A stretch of 64,000 bases of DNA. Source: Gammaproteobacteria bacterium HGW-Gammaproteobacteria-11 (GTDB lineage: Bacteria; Pseudomonadota; Gammaproteobacteria; Pseudomonadales; Pseudomonadaceae). The notes below the pieces were generated by a model that worked only from the letters and a program-made list of their open reading frames with translations, was not told the origin of the DNA and did no database searches. This document shows positions 1 through 9,161 of this stretch, in pieces (position 1 is the first letter of the stretch; every line of letters starts with the position of its first letter). The stretch lies in NCBI GenBank assembly GCA_002840055.1, contig PGZJ01000007.1, positions 1 through 64,000 of the forward strand, given 5' to 3'. The position numbers and the translations under genes are program-made.

Positions 1-41
1 GGATGTGCGATGACGAGCCCCATGGACGGCTTGTAGCGTGT
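1..41 (+). repeat. Direct repeat unit, copy 1 (cut by window edge)
   Basis: The first 41 bases recur at 251-291 with 37 of 41 positions identical; both copies begin GGATGTGCGATGACGAGCCC. The left end is at the window edge, so the full unit cannot be seen. No coding frame with homology covers it. It is probably one member of an interspersed intergenic repeat family. Confidence 0.6.
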
Positions 42-210
42 CACGCCCAGGGCAGCCGACGCCAAGGCCATAAGCATCTGTGCTGCTGTGAGAAAAGCAG
101 GTATCGCCTGGTGATAGGTTGTGTGATGTCTTCGGCGAGTCTTGAGCCTTTGGCTTCTTGTTCGTAGACAGAGCGGGTGTTCCTCCGCCCAGGATGCACA
201 GAATAGTAGG

Positions 211-316
211 CGCTGTTTCCGACGGCCCTACCTGGACCGTCAGAGCACAGGGATGTGCGATGACGAGCCCCAGGGATGGCTTGGAGCGTATCCAGGTAGG
301 GCCGTCGGAAGCAGCG
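211..316. repeat. Long inverted repeat with direct repeat copy 2 in its loop
   Basis: Bases 211-236 and 291-316 are reverse complements over 26 bases with one mismatch (core CCGACGGCCCTACCTGGA). The 54-base loop holds most of the second copy of the direct repeat (251-291). The structure ends 66 bases before the oxidase start at 383. It has no T-run, so a simple rho-independent terminator is unlikely. A palindromic interspersed repeat (REP/MITE-like) fits better. The rest of 1-382 shows no gene; the short open frames there have no recognisable protein character. Confidence 0.65.
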
Positions 317-382
317 CCAGTGCACGGCTTGGCAGAATCTAAGCCAGCTGTCCAAAAAAAGCCCAAAAAGCGGTATGGATAA

Positions 383-1648
383 ATGACAGAGCCCCAATCC
401 TGGTACCAAGCCAGCATTCCACCCCAGGCGGTCAGGCCACCAATGCATGGGGAACTGCGCGTGGACGTCTGTGTGGTCGGCGGCGGTTATACCGGTATCT
501 CGGCTGCCCTTGAACTGGCCAAGGCGGGCAGAACGGTCGCCTTGCTGGAGGCCGAACAGCTGGGTTGGGGTTGCTCTGGTCGCAATGGCGGGCAGATCAA
601 TCCGGGGCTGGCAGCCGACCAGTCGGTGTTGGAGAAACAGCTGGGACAGGACCACGCGCAGGCGTTGTGGCGGCTGAGCCTGGAGGGCGTTGCTCTGCTG
701 CGCTCACGGGTAGCGGAGTACGCGATTGACTGCGACCTGAAACAGGGCATTTTGCTGGTCGCCAACAAACCGCGGCATGTGCCTGAACTGCAGGCCTGGC
801 AAGCCAGGCTGGAGGGGCTTGGCTACGACCAACTGACTTTCCATGACCGTCCCGCTTTGCAAGACCTGCTCAAGGCCGACTATCAGGCCGGTGTGATGGA
901 TTGGGGTGGTGGTGACCTGCATCCGTTGAAGTACCTGCATGGTTTGGCCAGGGCGGCCGAACAGCATGGCGCCCGTCTGTATGAGCGCTCGGCCGTGCTG
1001 GATTATCAGCAGAGTGCCACTGGAGTGAGAGTGCGCACGGCTCAGGGGCGGGTCAGTGCCGAGCACCTGCTATTGGCGGGTAACGCCTATATGGGGCATT
1101 TATTGCCCTGGCAACAGCGCCGCTTTATGCCGATTGGCAGTTATATCGGCGCAACGGCCCCGCTTGGCGAGCTGGCCGAGCAGCTGATTCCCTCGCGGGC
1201 CGCTGTATGCGACATGAATACGCTGATTGACTACTATCGATTGAGTGCCGATGGCCGACTGCTGTTCGGCGGTCGTGCCAGTGCCCGCGCTGCGCGTCCA
1301 GAGGCGTTGCGCCAGACCATGCTTGAACGTATGACGCAGGTTTTTCCGGCACTGGCGCAGACTGATTTCGAGTATCTCTGGGGTGGTCAGGTGGCCATGA
1401 CCGCCAACAAGGCGCCGCACCTGGGCCGCCTGGGCAAGCGGGTGTTGTTCGCCCAGGGCTATTCCGGTCAGGGCGTGGCGCTGTCGGGTTTGGCCGGCAA
1501 GCTGATGGCCGAGGCGCTGATGGAGCGGCAGCAGGGGTTTGATCTGTTTGCACGGGTCAGGCATTGGCCGGTGCCACCGGGCGTGCCACTGCAAACCGCC
1601 ATTCGGGCGCTGGCCCTGTTATGGTATCGCCTCAGGGATGCACGTTGA
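383..1648 (+). CDS. FAD-dependent oxidoreductase, PuuB/DadA-like (probable gamma-glutamylputrescine or amine oxidase)
   Basis: This 421-residue protein of the DAO superfamily has an N-terminal FAD-binding Rossmann motif VVGGGYTGISAALELAK near residues 31-47. The flavin-contact stretch GWGCSGRNGGQI follows near 61-72, and the FAD-closing motif YSGQGVALSGLAGKL lies near 363-377. Family members such as PuuB/PauB oxidise gamma-glutamylputrescine to the aldehyde with release of ammonia and peroxide. The next two genes (aguB, aguA) make putrescine from agmatine, so a role in putrescine degradation is a reasonable inference. The substrate is not provable from sequence. The ATG at 383 has only a weak ribosome binding site. 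Confidence 0.8.
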   Translation: MTEPQSWYQASIPPQAVRPPMHGELRVDVCVVGGGYTGISAALELAKAGRTVALLEAEQLGWGCSGRNGGQINPGLAADQSVLEKQLGQDHAQALWRLSLEGVALLRSRVAEYAIDCDLKQGILLVANKPRHVPELQAWQARLEGLGYDQLTFHDRPALQDLLKADYQAGVMDWGGGDLHPLKYLHGLARAAEQHGARLYERSAVLDYQQSATGVRVRTAQGRVSAEHLLLAGNAYMGHLLPWQQRRFMPIGSYIGATAPLGELAEQLIPSRAAVCDMNTLIDYYRLSADGRLLFGGRASARAARPEALRQTMLERMTQVFPALAQTDFEYLWGGQVAMTANKAPHLGRLGKRVLFAQGYSGQGVALSGLAGKLMAEALMERQQGFDLFARVRHWPVPPGVPLQTAIRALALLWYRLRDAR

Positions 1649-1751
1649 GGGCGTACCCATCAGATGATGTCCACTGTCGCCAGAGTAGCTTGGCAGCAGC
1701 GTGTTTGAATTTTTGGGGCGGGCTGCCCCGGTCATTTTTCAGGAGTTGGAT

Positions 1752-2630
1752 ATGAGTCGTCTCGTTAGCGTTGCTGCCACCCAGATGAGCTGTTCTTGGG
1801 ACCTTCAGGCGAATATCGACAAGGCCGAGAAGCTGGTACGCGAAGCCGCCGCCAAGGGTGCGCAGATCATTCTGATTCAGGAGCTGTTCGAAACCCCGTA
1901 CTTCTGCCAGAAACCCAATGCGGACTACCTGCAACTGGCGACCACGATAGACCAGAATCCGGCGATTGCGCACTTCAAGGCGTTGGCCAGGGAGCTAGAG
2001 GTAGTATTGCCGATCAGTTTCTTCGAGCTGGCAGGGCGCGCGCGTTTCAACAGTATCGTGATCATTGATGCCGATGGCAGCAACCTGGGGCTGTACCGCA
2101 AAAGCCACATTCCTGATGGCCCCGGCTACCACGAAAAGTACTACTTCAATCCCGGTGATACCGGCTTCAAGGTCTGGCAAACGCGCTACGCGAAAATTGG
2201 CGTGGGTATCTGTTGGGACCAGTGGTTTCCCGAGTGCGCGCGCAGCATGGCGTTGCTTGGCGCGGAAATTCTGTTTTACCCCACCGCCATCGGCAGTGAG
2301 CCACATGACCCGAACATTACCTCGCGCGATCACTGGCAGCGCGTGCAACAGGGTCACGCCGGTGCCAACCTGATGCCCTTGGTGGCCAGCAACCGGATAG
2401 GCCGTGAGGATCAGGAGGACTATCACATCACCTTCTATGGTTCGTCCTTTATCGCCGACCAGTTCGGTGCCAAGGTGCAGGAGCTGAACGAGACCGAAGA
2501 AGGTGTGCTGGTACAGCAGTTCGACCTCGACCAGCTTGAGCATATTCGCAGTGCCTGGGGCAGCTTCCGTGATCGTCGGCCGAACCTGTATGGCCCGATC
2601 AAAACCCTGGATGGTTCGCTGGAGTCCTGA
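1752..2630 (+). CDS. aguB: N-carbamoylputrescine amidase
   Basis: This 292-residue nitrilase-superfamily enzyme hydrolyses N-carbamoylputrescine to putrescine, CO2 and ammonia, the second step of the agmatine deiminase route. The catalytic triad is visible as Glu44 (IQELFE), Lys117 (LYRKSHIP) and Cys154 ([12 protein letters not shown]). The length equals that of Pseudomonas AguB. The ATG at 1752 was chosen over an upstream GTG at 1701 because AGGAG lies at 1741-1745 and homologues start [12 protein letters not shown]. The gene precedes aguA by 5 bases and the two form an operon. Confidence 0.96.
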   Translation: MSRLVSVAATQMSCSWDLQANIDKAEKLVREAAAKGAQIILIQELFETPYFCQKPNADYLQLATTIDQNPAIAHFKALARELEVVLPISFFELAGRARFNSIVIIDADGSNLGLYRKSHIPDGPGYHEKYYFNPGDTGFKVWQTRYAKIGVGICWDQWFPECARSMALLGAEILFYPTAIGSEPHDPNITSRDHWQRVQQGHAGANLMPLVASNRIGREDQEDYHITFYGSSFIADQFGAKVQELNETEEGVLVQQFDLDQLEHIRSAWGSFRDRRPNLYGPIKTLDGSLES

Positions 2631-2635
2631 TCCCT

Positions 2636-3733
2636 ATGTATACCTTGCACAGTACACCCCGCACCGACGGCTTCAGCATGCCTGCCGAGTGGGCGTCGCA
2701 CAGTCAGATCTGGATGATCTGGCCGGAACGCCCGGATAACTGGCGCTTGGGTGCCAAACCGGCGCAGACCGCCTTTGCCGAGGTGGCCAAGGCGATTGCC
2801 GGTTTCGAGCCCGTCAGCGTTGGTGTGTCGGCAGCGCAGTATCAGAATGCCTGCGCGCAGCTGGATCATCCGGGCATTCGGGTGCTGGAAATGAGCAGTG
2901 ATGATGCCTGGGTACGCGACACCGGGCCTACCTTTGTCACCAACGGTCAAGGTGGTCTGCGCGGCGTCGACTGGACCTTCAACGCCTGGGGCGGCTTCAA
3001 TGGCGGGCTGTACTGGCCCTGGCAGCGGGATGATCAGGTGGCCGACAAGATACTGGGGCTGGAGCGCTGCCCGCGCTACCGTACCGAGGGTTTTGTCCTG
3101 GAGGGCGGGGCCATTCATGTGGACGGTGAAGGCACGCTGATCACCACTGAAGAGTGCCTGCTCAACCCCAATCGCAACAGCCATCTGGTGCGCGAAGAAA
3201 TCGAACTGATGCTGGCCGATCATCTGGGTATCGACAAGGTGATCTGGCTGCCGCTGGGCCTGTTCAACGATGAGACCGATGGTCATGTTGATAATTTCTG
3301 CTGTTTTGTCAGGCCGGCAGAAGTGCTACTGGCCTGGACGGACGACCCGCAGGACCCAAACTATGAGCGCTGCCATACCGCCTTGAGGGTGCTGGAAGCC
3401 AGTCGTGATGCCAAGGGCCGCACATTGCAGGTACATAAGATGCCGATTCCCGGACCGCTTTATGCAACGGCCGAGGAGTGCGCCGGGGTGGATCGGGTCC
3501 TGGGCACACAGCCACGGGATCCGTCCATTCGCCTGGCCGGTTCCTATGTCAACTTCCTTATTGTCAACGGTGGAATTGTTGCACCGAGCTTTGCCGATGC
3601 GCAGGATGACACTGCACGTGCCTTGCTTGAGCAGCTCTTTCCAGATCGGCGTGTGGTCATGGTGCCGGGCCGAGAAATTCTTCTGGGCGGCGGTAACATC
3701 CACTGCATCACCCAGCAACAGCCAGCGGTTTAA
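2636..3733 (+). CDS. aguA: Agmatine deiminase
   Basis: This 365-residue protein of the peptidyl-arginine deiminase-like (guanidino-modifying) fold converts agmatine to N-carbamoylputrescine and ammonia. Visible catalytic features are the VRDTGPT motif near residues 93-99, His217 within DETDGHVDN, and the nucleophile Cys357 within GGGNIHCIT near the C-terminus. It is cotranscribed behind aguB, so the pair takes agmatine to putrescine. No aguR-type regulator gene is adjacent. A palindromic terminator-like hairpin follows at about 3799-3831. Confidence 0.97.
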   Translation: MYTLHSTPRTDGFSMPAEWASHSQIWMIWPERPDNWRLGAKPAQTAFAEVAKAIAGFEPVSVGVSAAQYQNACAQLDHPGIRVLEMSSDDAWVRDTGPTFVTNGQGGLRGVDWTFNAWGGFNGGLYWPWQRDDQVADKILGLERCPRYRTEGFVLEGGAIHVDGEGTLITTEECLLNPNRNSHLVREEIELMLADHLGIDKVIWLPLGLFNDETDGHVDNFCCFVRPAEVLLAWTDDPQDPNYERCHTALRVLEASRDAKGRTLQVHKMPIPGPLYATAEECAGVDRVLGTQPRDPSIRLAGSYVNFLIVNGGIVAPSFADAQDDTARALLEQLFPDRRVVMVPGREILLGGGNIHCITQQQPAV

Positions 3734-3798
3734 GCCCAAGCCTCAAGGCCGGTGCAAGTGAGTCGGCACAAGGTTGATTGCATGGCGCTTTTATCCAG

Positions 3799-3831
3799 AG
3801 CCTGGCTGGAATAATTCCGGCCAGGCTGTTT
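3799..3831 (+). terminator. Near-perfect palindrome after aguA, probable terminator
   Basis: Bases 3799-3827 form a 29-base near-palindrome (AGCCTGGC arm paired with GCCAGGCT, plus inner GGAAT/ATTCC). The following T-tract is short. It lies 65 bases after the aguA stop, so it most likely ends the agu transcript. Confidence 0.55.
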
Positions 3832-3964
3832 GATGCACTGTGTTTCTGAGTATTTCGGGCTATAGTAGGGGCGACGTCGAACGGCGCCGTTTTCTGGCGG
3901 AGCATTCATCAGACCTTTGTGATGGGCGCTCTGAGGAATTTACAAACTGCATTCAAGGATTTTT

Positions 3965-5350
3965 ATGCACTCAGCTTCCCGGCCTTTTTTAAAAACTCTG
4001 CTTACCCTGTCCATTGCCGCCGGTCTTTCCCTGTCACTGACCGGCTGCGACGATCTGAAGTCAAAAATTCCCGGTTTGTCCACGGAGGCGACTCAGACTG
4101 CGGGTATGCCAGCCACGCTCGAGGGTGAGATCACCACCAGCAGCCCGGTCAACCTGAACGACGGTTCACGCTATCAATCCTTCAGTCTTACGCTGAAGGG
4201 TGGCGAAGTTATCAAGGTGGCCAGCTCCGGCGCACTGGAAGACCCTGTCATGATCCTCATGGATTCGGCCAACCGCACAGTGAGCGGCCCGAGTGCAGGT
4301 CAGCTGTTTGCTGATCCCGCGCAGGATGGCACCTATACCCTGACTGTCAGCAGCGCTTCGGATCGGGACTTTGGTCCTTTTACTCTGACGCTGACCACCA
4401 TCGAAGTGCGTAACAGTGGCGTGCTGGAAGTGGGCGATGAAATCATGGGTCTGCTCAAGGCACGTCAGGATGGCAACGACTACGAGCTGAACGTTACCGA
4501 AGAAGGCCTGTATGAGTTGGCCATGAGCTCGGAAGACTTTGACACTGTCATCAAGTTGAGCGGTAACGGACTTGATCTGGAAGACGATGATGGCGCCGGT
4601 GAAGGCACTGATTCCAAGCTGACAGCCTTTTTGCAGCCGGGTACCTATCAGTTCAATGCCGCCGATCTGGATAATACCGAAGGCGGTGGTTATACCCTGT
4701 CTTTCACGCGCCGTGAGTTGCCGGCTGGCGTCACCCTGGTCAACGGTGGCATCCTTACCGTCGGTACCGAAATCACTGGCATGACCACCAGCGATGCCCT
4801 CGATTACATGCTGGAAGTGACCGAAGCTGGCATGCTGCAGGTCGAGATGCATTCCGATGATATCGACAGCTACCTGGAAATCAGCGGCAATGGCGTAGAA
4901 GCCACCGATGACGACAGTGCTGGCGATCTGAATGCCCGCCTGTTGATGCCGGTTCAGCCTGGCAACTACACCATCAAGGCGTCATCACTGGGCGGCGACA
5001 GCGGTATCTTTACCCTGAAGGCCGAACTGAGCGCGGCTGCGCCAGCCGGTGGCAGCATTGCCGTTGGTGACCGGGTCTACGGTACCGTCAAGGAAGGTGA
5101 TACTGAAACGACTCGCCTGACCATTACCCAGGGCGGCAGCTATCAGATTGACCTGATTTCATCCGACTTCGATGCGCTGTTGAAGTTGCGTGGTCAAGGT
5201 CGCGATGAAGAGAACGACGATGGCGCCGATGGCACCAATTCGCGCCTGAATCTGACCCTGCAGCCCGGCGATTACGAGCTGATCAGTGGTAGCTACGGTG
5301 ATAGTGGCGCCGGTACTTACGTGCTGTCTGTAAGCCGCTCAGGTAACTGA
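3965..5350 (+). CDS. Putative lipoprotein with four PPC-like beta-sandwich repeats
   Basis: The 461-residue product starts with a lipoprotein signal peptide ending in lipobox L-T-G-C28. The mature part has about four pre-peptidase C-terminal-like units: roughly residues 50-150 (divergent), 151-250, 258-355 and 363-458. The last three share an acidic motif of the form LSGNGLDLEDDDGAG followed by LQPGTY, likely a calcium-binding turn. No protease or other enzymatic domain is attached, which is unusual because such domains normally accompany secreted peptidases. The ATG follows AAGGA at 3955-3959. It is a single-gene unit between aguA and the converging argH. The function is unknown; cell-surface or envelope binding is a guess. 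Confidence 0.7.
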   Translation: MHSASRPFLKTLLTLSIAAGLSLSLTGCDDLKSKIPGLSTEATQTAGMPATLEGEITTSSPVNLNDGSRYQSFSLTLKGGEVIKVASSGALEDPVMILMDSANRTVSGPSAGQLFADPAQDGTYTLTVSSASDRDFGPFTLTLTTIEVRNSGVLEVGDEIMGLLKARQDGNDYELNVTEEGLYELAMSSEDFDTVIKLSGNGLDLEDDDGAGEGTDSKLTAFLQPGTYQFNAADLDNTEGGGYTLSFTRRELPAGVTLVNGGILTVGTEITGMTTSDALDYMLEVTEAGMLQVEMHSDDIDSYLEISGNGVEATDDDSAGDLNARLLMPVQPGNYTIKASSLGGDSGIFTLKAELSAAAPAGGSIAVGDRVYGTVKEGDTETTRLTITQGGSYQIDLISSDFDALLKLRGQGRDEENDDGADGTNSRLNLTLQPGDYELISGSYGDSGAGTYVLSVSRSGN

Positions 5351-5396
5351 GACCGGCTGGTGGGAGGTGCTGCTTGCAGCCGCCTTCCACCTGTTG

Positions 5397-5427
5397 CCCG
5401 CCGCCAGCCGATCAAGCTGGTGGCGGG
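5397..5427. terminator. Hairpin between converging lipoprotein gene and argH
   Basis: CCCGCCGCCAGC (5397-5408) pairs with GCTGGTGGCGGG (5416-5427) with one mismatch and a 7-base loop. It sits between two converging genes and could end transcription from both sides, although neither flank has a strong T-run. Confidence 0.5.
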
Positions 5428-5511
5428 TATTCTGGCCACTATTCGATTGGCCTCTTAGCTCGCCTCGTTTCTCGCTGATGACCAACCGCAGTCTGACAGC
5501 GTCATGCTGGC

Positions 5512-6906
5512 TCAGCCTTGCAGTTGCTGGCGTCCGCGGATAACCGCTGCCCGAACCTGGGCAGGTGCCGTGCCGCCAAGATGATTGCGCGCGTTGACCG
5601 ACCCTTCCAGGGTCAGCACGGCAAATACATCCTGTTCGATCTGGTCGCTGAAGCGACGCAGCTCTTCCAACGACATTTCCGCCAGATCCTTGCCGGTTTC
5701 TACGCCGTATTTCACTGCATGGCCAACAATCTCGTGGCAGTCACGGAACGGAATGCCCTTGCGCACCAGATAGTCAGCCAGGTCGGTGGCAGTGGAGAAA
5801 CCGCGTAAAGCCGCTTCACGCATGACGGCTACCCGCGGCTTGATCGCCGGGATCATGTCGGCAAAGGCGCGTAGACAATCACGCAGGGTATCCACGGCAT
5901 CGAACAGCGGCTCCTTGTCTTCCTGGTTGTCCTTGTTATAGGCCAGTGGCTGGCTCTTCATCAGGGTCAGCAGCCCCATCAGGTGGCCATAAACCCGGCC
6001 GGATTTGCCGCGCACCAACTCGGGTACATCCGGGTTCTTCTTCTGCGGCATGATCGATGAGCCGGTACAGAAGCGGTCAGGCAGCTCAATGAAGTTGAAT
6101 TGGGCACTGGTCCAGAGCACCAGCTCCTCGGAGAAGCGTGACAGGTGCATCATGGCCAGCGCTGCGGCTGCGCAGAACTCGATGGCGAAGTCACGGTCAG
6201 ACACGCCATCCAGCGAGTTACCGGAGATCGCCTCAAAGCCCAGCAATTCGCAGGTAATGGCCCGGTCAATCGGGTAGGTGGTGCCAGCCAGCGCGGCACT
6301 GCCCAGCGGCATGCGGTTGACCCGCTTGCGGCAGTCGATCAGGCGTTCGGTATCGCGACGGAGCATTTCGAACCAGGCCAGCAGATGGTGGCCAAAGGTG
6401 ACCGGTTGTGCGGTTTGCAGGTGCGTGAAACCGGGCATGATGACCTCGGCATGTTGCTCGGCCTGATCGAGCAGGCCCGCCTGCAGACGTTCCAGTTCGC
6501 TGAGGATGATGTCGATTTCTTCACGCAACCACAGGCGGATATCGGTGGCCACCTGGTCATTGCGCGAGCGGCCGGTGTGCAGCTTTTTGCCGGTAATGCC
6601 AATCTCGGCGGTCAACCGCGCTTCGATATTCATGTGTACGTCTTCAAGATCGACACGCCAGTCAAATTGGCCCGCTTCAATCTCGCTCTGAATGCGCCGC
6701 AATCCGGTAATGATGGCATCGCGCTCGTCGTCGCTGAGCACGCCGACCTTGGCCAACATGGTTGCATGGGCGATGGAGCCCTGAATGTCGTGCTTGTAGA
6801 GGCGCTTGTCGAAGTCCACCGAGGCGGTGAAACGGGCGACAAAGGCATCGACTGGCTCACTGAAGCGGCCACCCCAGGATTGGTTGGTTGTGTGATCTTG
6901 GCTCAT
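5512..6906 (-). CDS. argH: Argininosuccinate lyase
   Basis: This 464-residue enzyme cleaves argininosuccinate to arginine and fumarate, the last step of arginine synthesis. It carries the fumarase/aspartase superfamily signature [12 protein letters not shown] and the N-terminal [19 protein letters not shown] typical of ArgH. The start at 6906 ([11 protein letters not shown]) is preferred; the frame is open further upstream, but that extension runs into the palindromic element at 6991-7259. The length matches Pseudomonas ArgH. It is divergent from algZ, the same neighbourhood as in P. aeruginosa. Confidence 0.97.
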   Translation of the reverse strand: MSQDHTTNQSWGGRFSEPVDAFVARFTASVDFDKRLYKHDIQGSIAHATMLAKVGVLSDDERDAIITGLRRIQSEIEAGQFDWRVDLEDVHMNIEARLTAEIGITGKKLHTGRSRNDQVATDIRLWLREEIDIILSELERLQAGLLDQAEQHAEVIMPGFTHLQTAQPVTFGHHLLAWFEMLRRDTERLIDCRKRVNRMPLGSAALAGTTYPIDRAITCELLGFEAISGNSLDGVSDRDFAIEFCAAAALAMMHLSRFSEELVLWTSAQFNFIELPDRFCTGSSIMPQKKNPDVPELVRGKSGRVYGHLMGLLTLMKSQPLAYNKDNQEDKEPLFDAVDTLRDCLRAFADMIPAIKPRVAVMREAALRGFSTATDLADYLVRKGIPFRDCHEIVGHAVKYGVETGKDLAEMSLEELRRFSDQIEQDVFAVLTLEGSVNARNHLGGTAPAQVRAAVIRGRQQLQG

Positions 6907-6990
6907 GTCTCGGCAACGTCCGCTGGCAAAAGCCCATAGCATACCACTTCTGTGCTTGCGCGATGGCCTCTGGCTGGCGGACACTGGATA

Positions 6991-7259
6991 GAGGGTATAT
7001 TGCTGCTTCATCACGAACGCGCCGGAGCGGATTTTGGCGCGAGGCAAGGCAAAAGGAGGGAAGTTTGGTCATTCCAAATGAACGACGAGTAACGCAGCTG
7101 CGCGCCAAAATCAGCCCGGCCCTCCGGGTTGCGCGTCAAATGGCGCCAGACGGCGTTGCGGGGCTAGGCAAGGGAGTAGCCATTCCCTGCGCCCCGCGCC
7201 TTGCCTGGCGTCATTTGACGCAGCAACGCGGCTCATGATGAAGCGGCAATAGACCCTCA
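6991..7259. repeat. Palindromic intergenic element with terminal inverted repeats
   Basis: The ends 6991-7015 and 7235-7259 are inverted repeats matching at about 22 of 25 positions, both beginning GAGGGT. Two further inverted pairs are nested inside: about 7019-7040 with 7100-7121 (core GATTTTGGCGCG), and about 7130-7150 with 7202-7225 (core GTCAAATG/CATTTGAC). The whole could fold as a multi-arm structure. It has no transposase frame, so it resembles a MITE or large REP-like repeat. It fills most of the argH-algZ gap, and its last base is the A of the algZ ATG. Confidence 0.75.
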
Positions 7260-8341
7260 TGAAGAACGGATTCTGGACACTACTCAGGCAGCCCTATGAA
7301 GGGGAGGATTTCTTCCTCCCCGATCTCTGTTCGCCCATTGCGGTCTTCACCCTGGTGGTGCTGGCCGAGCTGATGGTACTGATCTGGGTGCTGGCGGTGC
7401 CCTCGGGCAGTGGTTTTGACTGGCTCAGTCTGGCCATGGCCTCGCTCTTTGTGCAATGGATAGTCCTGCTCTCCGCGGCTGTTCTGTGCCGGTTGCGTGC
7501 CTGGATGCGGCGCCGCGCACTGCTGCTGGCGGTGCTGGCCTGTTATGCCGTGGTCATCAGTTTGACCCTGCTGTTTACCCTGCTGGCCGACTGGGTGCTG
7601 AACCAGGGCATGCTCGGCAGCCCGCGCCCGGTGCCCGCTGATCTGCTGCGCCATGGTCTGATAGCGCTGATCATGACCACGCTGTTGCTGCGTTACTTTT
7701 TCTTGCAGCAGCAGTGGCAGCATCAACACCAGGCCGAGCTCAAGGCCCGGTTGCAGTCCCTGCAGTCGCGCATCCAGCCACATTTCCTTTTCAACAGCCT
7801 GAACAGCATTGTCAGTCTGATCAGTACCCAGCCAGACAAGGCCGAACAGGCGGTGCTTGATCTCGCTGATCTGTTCCGCGCCAACCTCTCCGAGGCCGAC
7901 AGCATGGCGACCTGGGCTGAAGAACGGCAGCTCTGTGAAGGCTATTTACGCATTGAGCAATACCGTCTGGGTGAGCGTCTGCAGGTGGGTTGGGATGTTG
8001 CTGCACTGCCGGCAAGTACGCCGATCCCCCTGCTGACACTGCAGCCATTATTGGAAAATGCCATTCTGCATGGTTTGCAGCCGAGCCTGATCGGTGGCGA
8101 TATCCAGATTCGCGGGCAGTTTATTGCTGGCAAGGTCGAACTGTTGGTATCCAACAGTTGTCCCACCGAAGATGCCCGTCATCAAGGTGCGCGTATGGCG
8201 CTGGGCAATATCCGCGCCCGGCTGGTTGCACTCTTTGGTCCCGAGGCACGGGTCGAGGCTTGGCGTGAGGGGCCGCGCTACTTCAGCAGGCTGGTCTATC
8301 CTGTTAAGCAACCGTCTTCCATTTTGCAGAGAAGTCATTGA
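7259..8341 (+). CDS. algZ: Sensor histidine kinase AlgZ (FimS)
   Basis: This 360-residue inner-membrane LytS-type sensor has about four hydrophobic segments in residues 28-150. The atypical His-kinase motif IQPHFLFNSLNS follows, with phospho-acceptor His175, the same position as in P. aeruginosa FimS. A degenerate ATP-binding domain lies at the C-terminus. In P. aeruginosa AlgZ acts on AlgR to control twitching motility, alginate and other virulence traits. The start ATG at 7259 has no Shine-Dalgarno sequence because it abuts the palindromic element. The FFLPDLCSP segment aligns with known family N-termini and supports this start. algR follows after 3 bases. Confidence 0.93.
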   Translation: MKNGFWTLLRQPYEGEDFFLPDLCSPIAVFTLVVLAELMVLIWVLAVPSGSGFDWLSLAMASLFVQWIVLLSAAVLCRLRAWMRRRALLLAVLACYAVVISLTLLFTLLADWVLNQGMLGSPRPVPADLLRHGLIALIMTTLLLRYFFLQQQWQHQHQAELKARLQSLQSRIQPHFLFNSLNSIVSLISTQPDKAEQAVLDLADLFRANLSEADSMATWAEERQLCEGYLRIEQYRLGERLQVGWDVAALPASTPIPLLTLQPLLENAILHGLQPSLIGGDIQIRGQFIAGKVELLVSNSCPTEDARHQGARMALGNIRARLVALFGPEARVEAWREGPRYFSRLVYPVKQPSSILQRSH

Positions 8342-8344
8342 GGC

Positions 8345-9094
8345 ATGAAAGTACTTATCGCCGATGATGAACCCCTGGCCCGGGAGCGCCTGGCCCGGCT
8401 GGTCAATGCCCTGCCCGGCTATGAGCCACTGGCCGAGATGGCTGCCAACGGCCATGAAGCACTGCGTCTGGCGGCCGAGCAGCAACCGGATATCCTGCTG
8501 CTGGACATCCGCATGCCGGGTCTGGATGGCCTGCAGGCGGCGGCGCGGCTCAGTGAATTGCCGGATGCCCCTGCGGTGATTTTCTGTACGGCGCACGGTG
8601 AGTACGCACTGGATGCCTTTGATGTCAGTGCGGTGGGTTATCTGCTCAAGCCGGTACGCGCCGAGGCCCTGGCCGACGCGCTGGCCAAGGCGCAAAAGCT
8701 CAACCGTGTGCAGCTCTGCAGTCTGGGGCGGGCCAACGGCCAGGGGCCGACGGGACAGCCGAGGAGCCATATCAGTGCCCGTACCCGGCGCGGTGTCGAG
8801 CTTATTCCCATCGATGAAGTGCTGTATTTCATCGCCGATCACAAATACGTCACCTTGCGCCACCTGGGCGGTGAGGTCCTGCTGGATGAGCCGCTCAAGG
8901 CGCTCGAAGACGAGTTTGGTGATTATTTCGTCCGCATCCACCGTAATGCACTGGTTGCGCGTCATCGTATTGAACGCCTGCAACGCAGCGCCGTTGGGCA
9001 CTTTCATCTGCATCTCAAGGGACTGGAAGATGAAACCCTGGTGGTCAGCCGTCGGCATGTTCCGGGTCTGCGCAAGCTGATGGATCAGTTGTGA
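8345..9094 (+). CDS. algR: LytTR-type response regulator AlgR
   Basis: This 249-residue response regulator has a receiver domain at residues 1-120 with acidic pocket D7/D8, phospho-acceptor Asp54 (LLLDIRMPGLDG) and a conserved Lys in LLKPVRAE. A LytTR DNA-binding domain follows at about 140-249. It is the partner of AlgZ, 3 bases upstream. In P. aeruginosa it regulates alginate, type IV pili and rhamnolipid genes. Its position directly ahead of hemC is conserved in Pseudomonas. Confidence 0.96.
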   Translation: MKVLIADDEPLARERLARLVNALPGYEPLAEMAANGHEALRLAAEQQPDILLLDIRMPGLDGLQAAARLSELPDAPAVIFCTAHGEYALDAFDVSAVGYLLKPVRAEALADALAKAQKLNRVQLCSLGRANGQGPTGQPRSHISARTRRGVELIPIDEVLYFIADHKYVTLRHLGGEVLLDEPLKALEDEFGDYFVRIHRNALVARHRIERLQRSAVGHFHLHLKGLEDETLVVSRRHVPGLRKLMDQL

Positions 9095-9161
9095 CATTTG
9101 CGCGCGTGGATGCGACCCGGGCCATGGCGTATGATGCAGGCTGGTTTTGAACGAGAATCCC

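Noticed and set aside
41..655. Possible minus-strand gene at the left edge
   Set aside because: It overlaps the repeat DNA and the start of the FAD oxidoreductase, and its translation looks like an antisense artefact.
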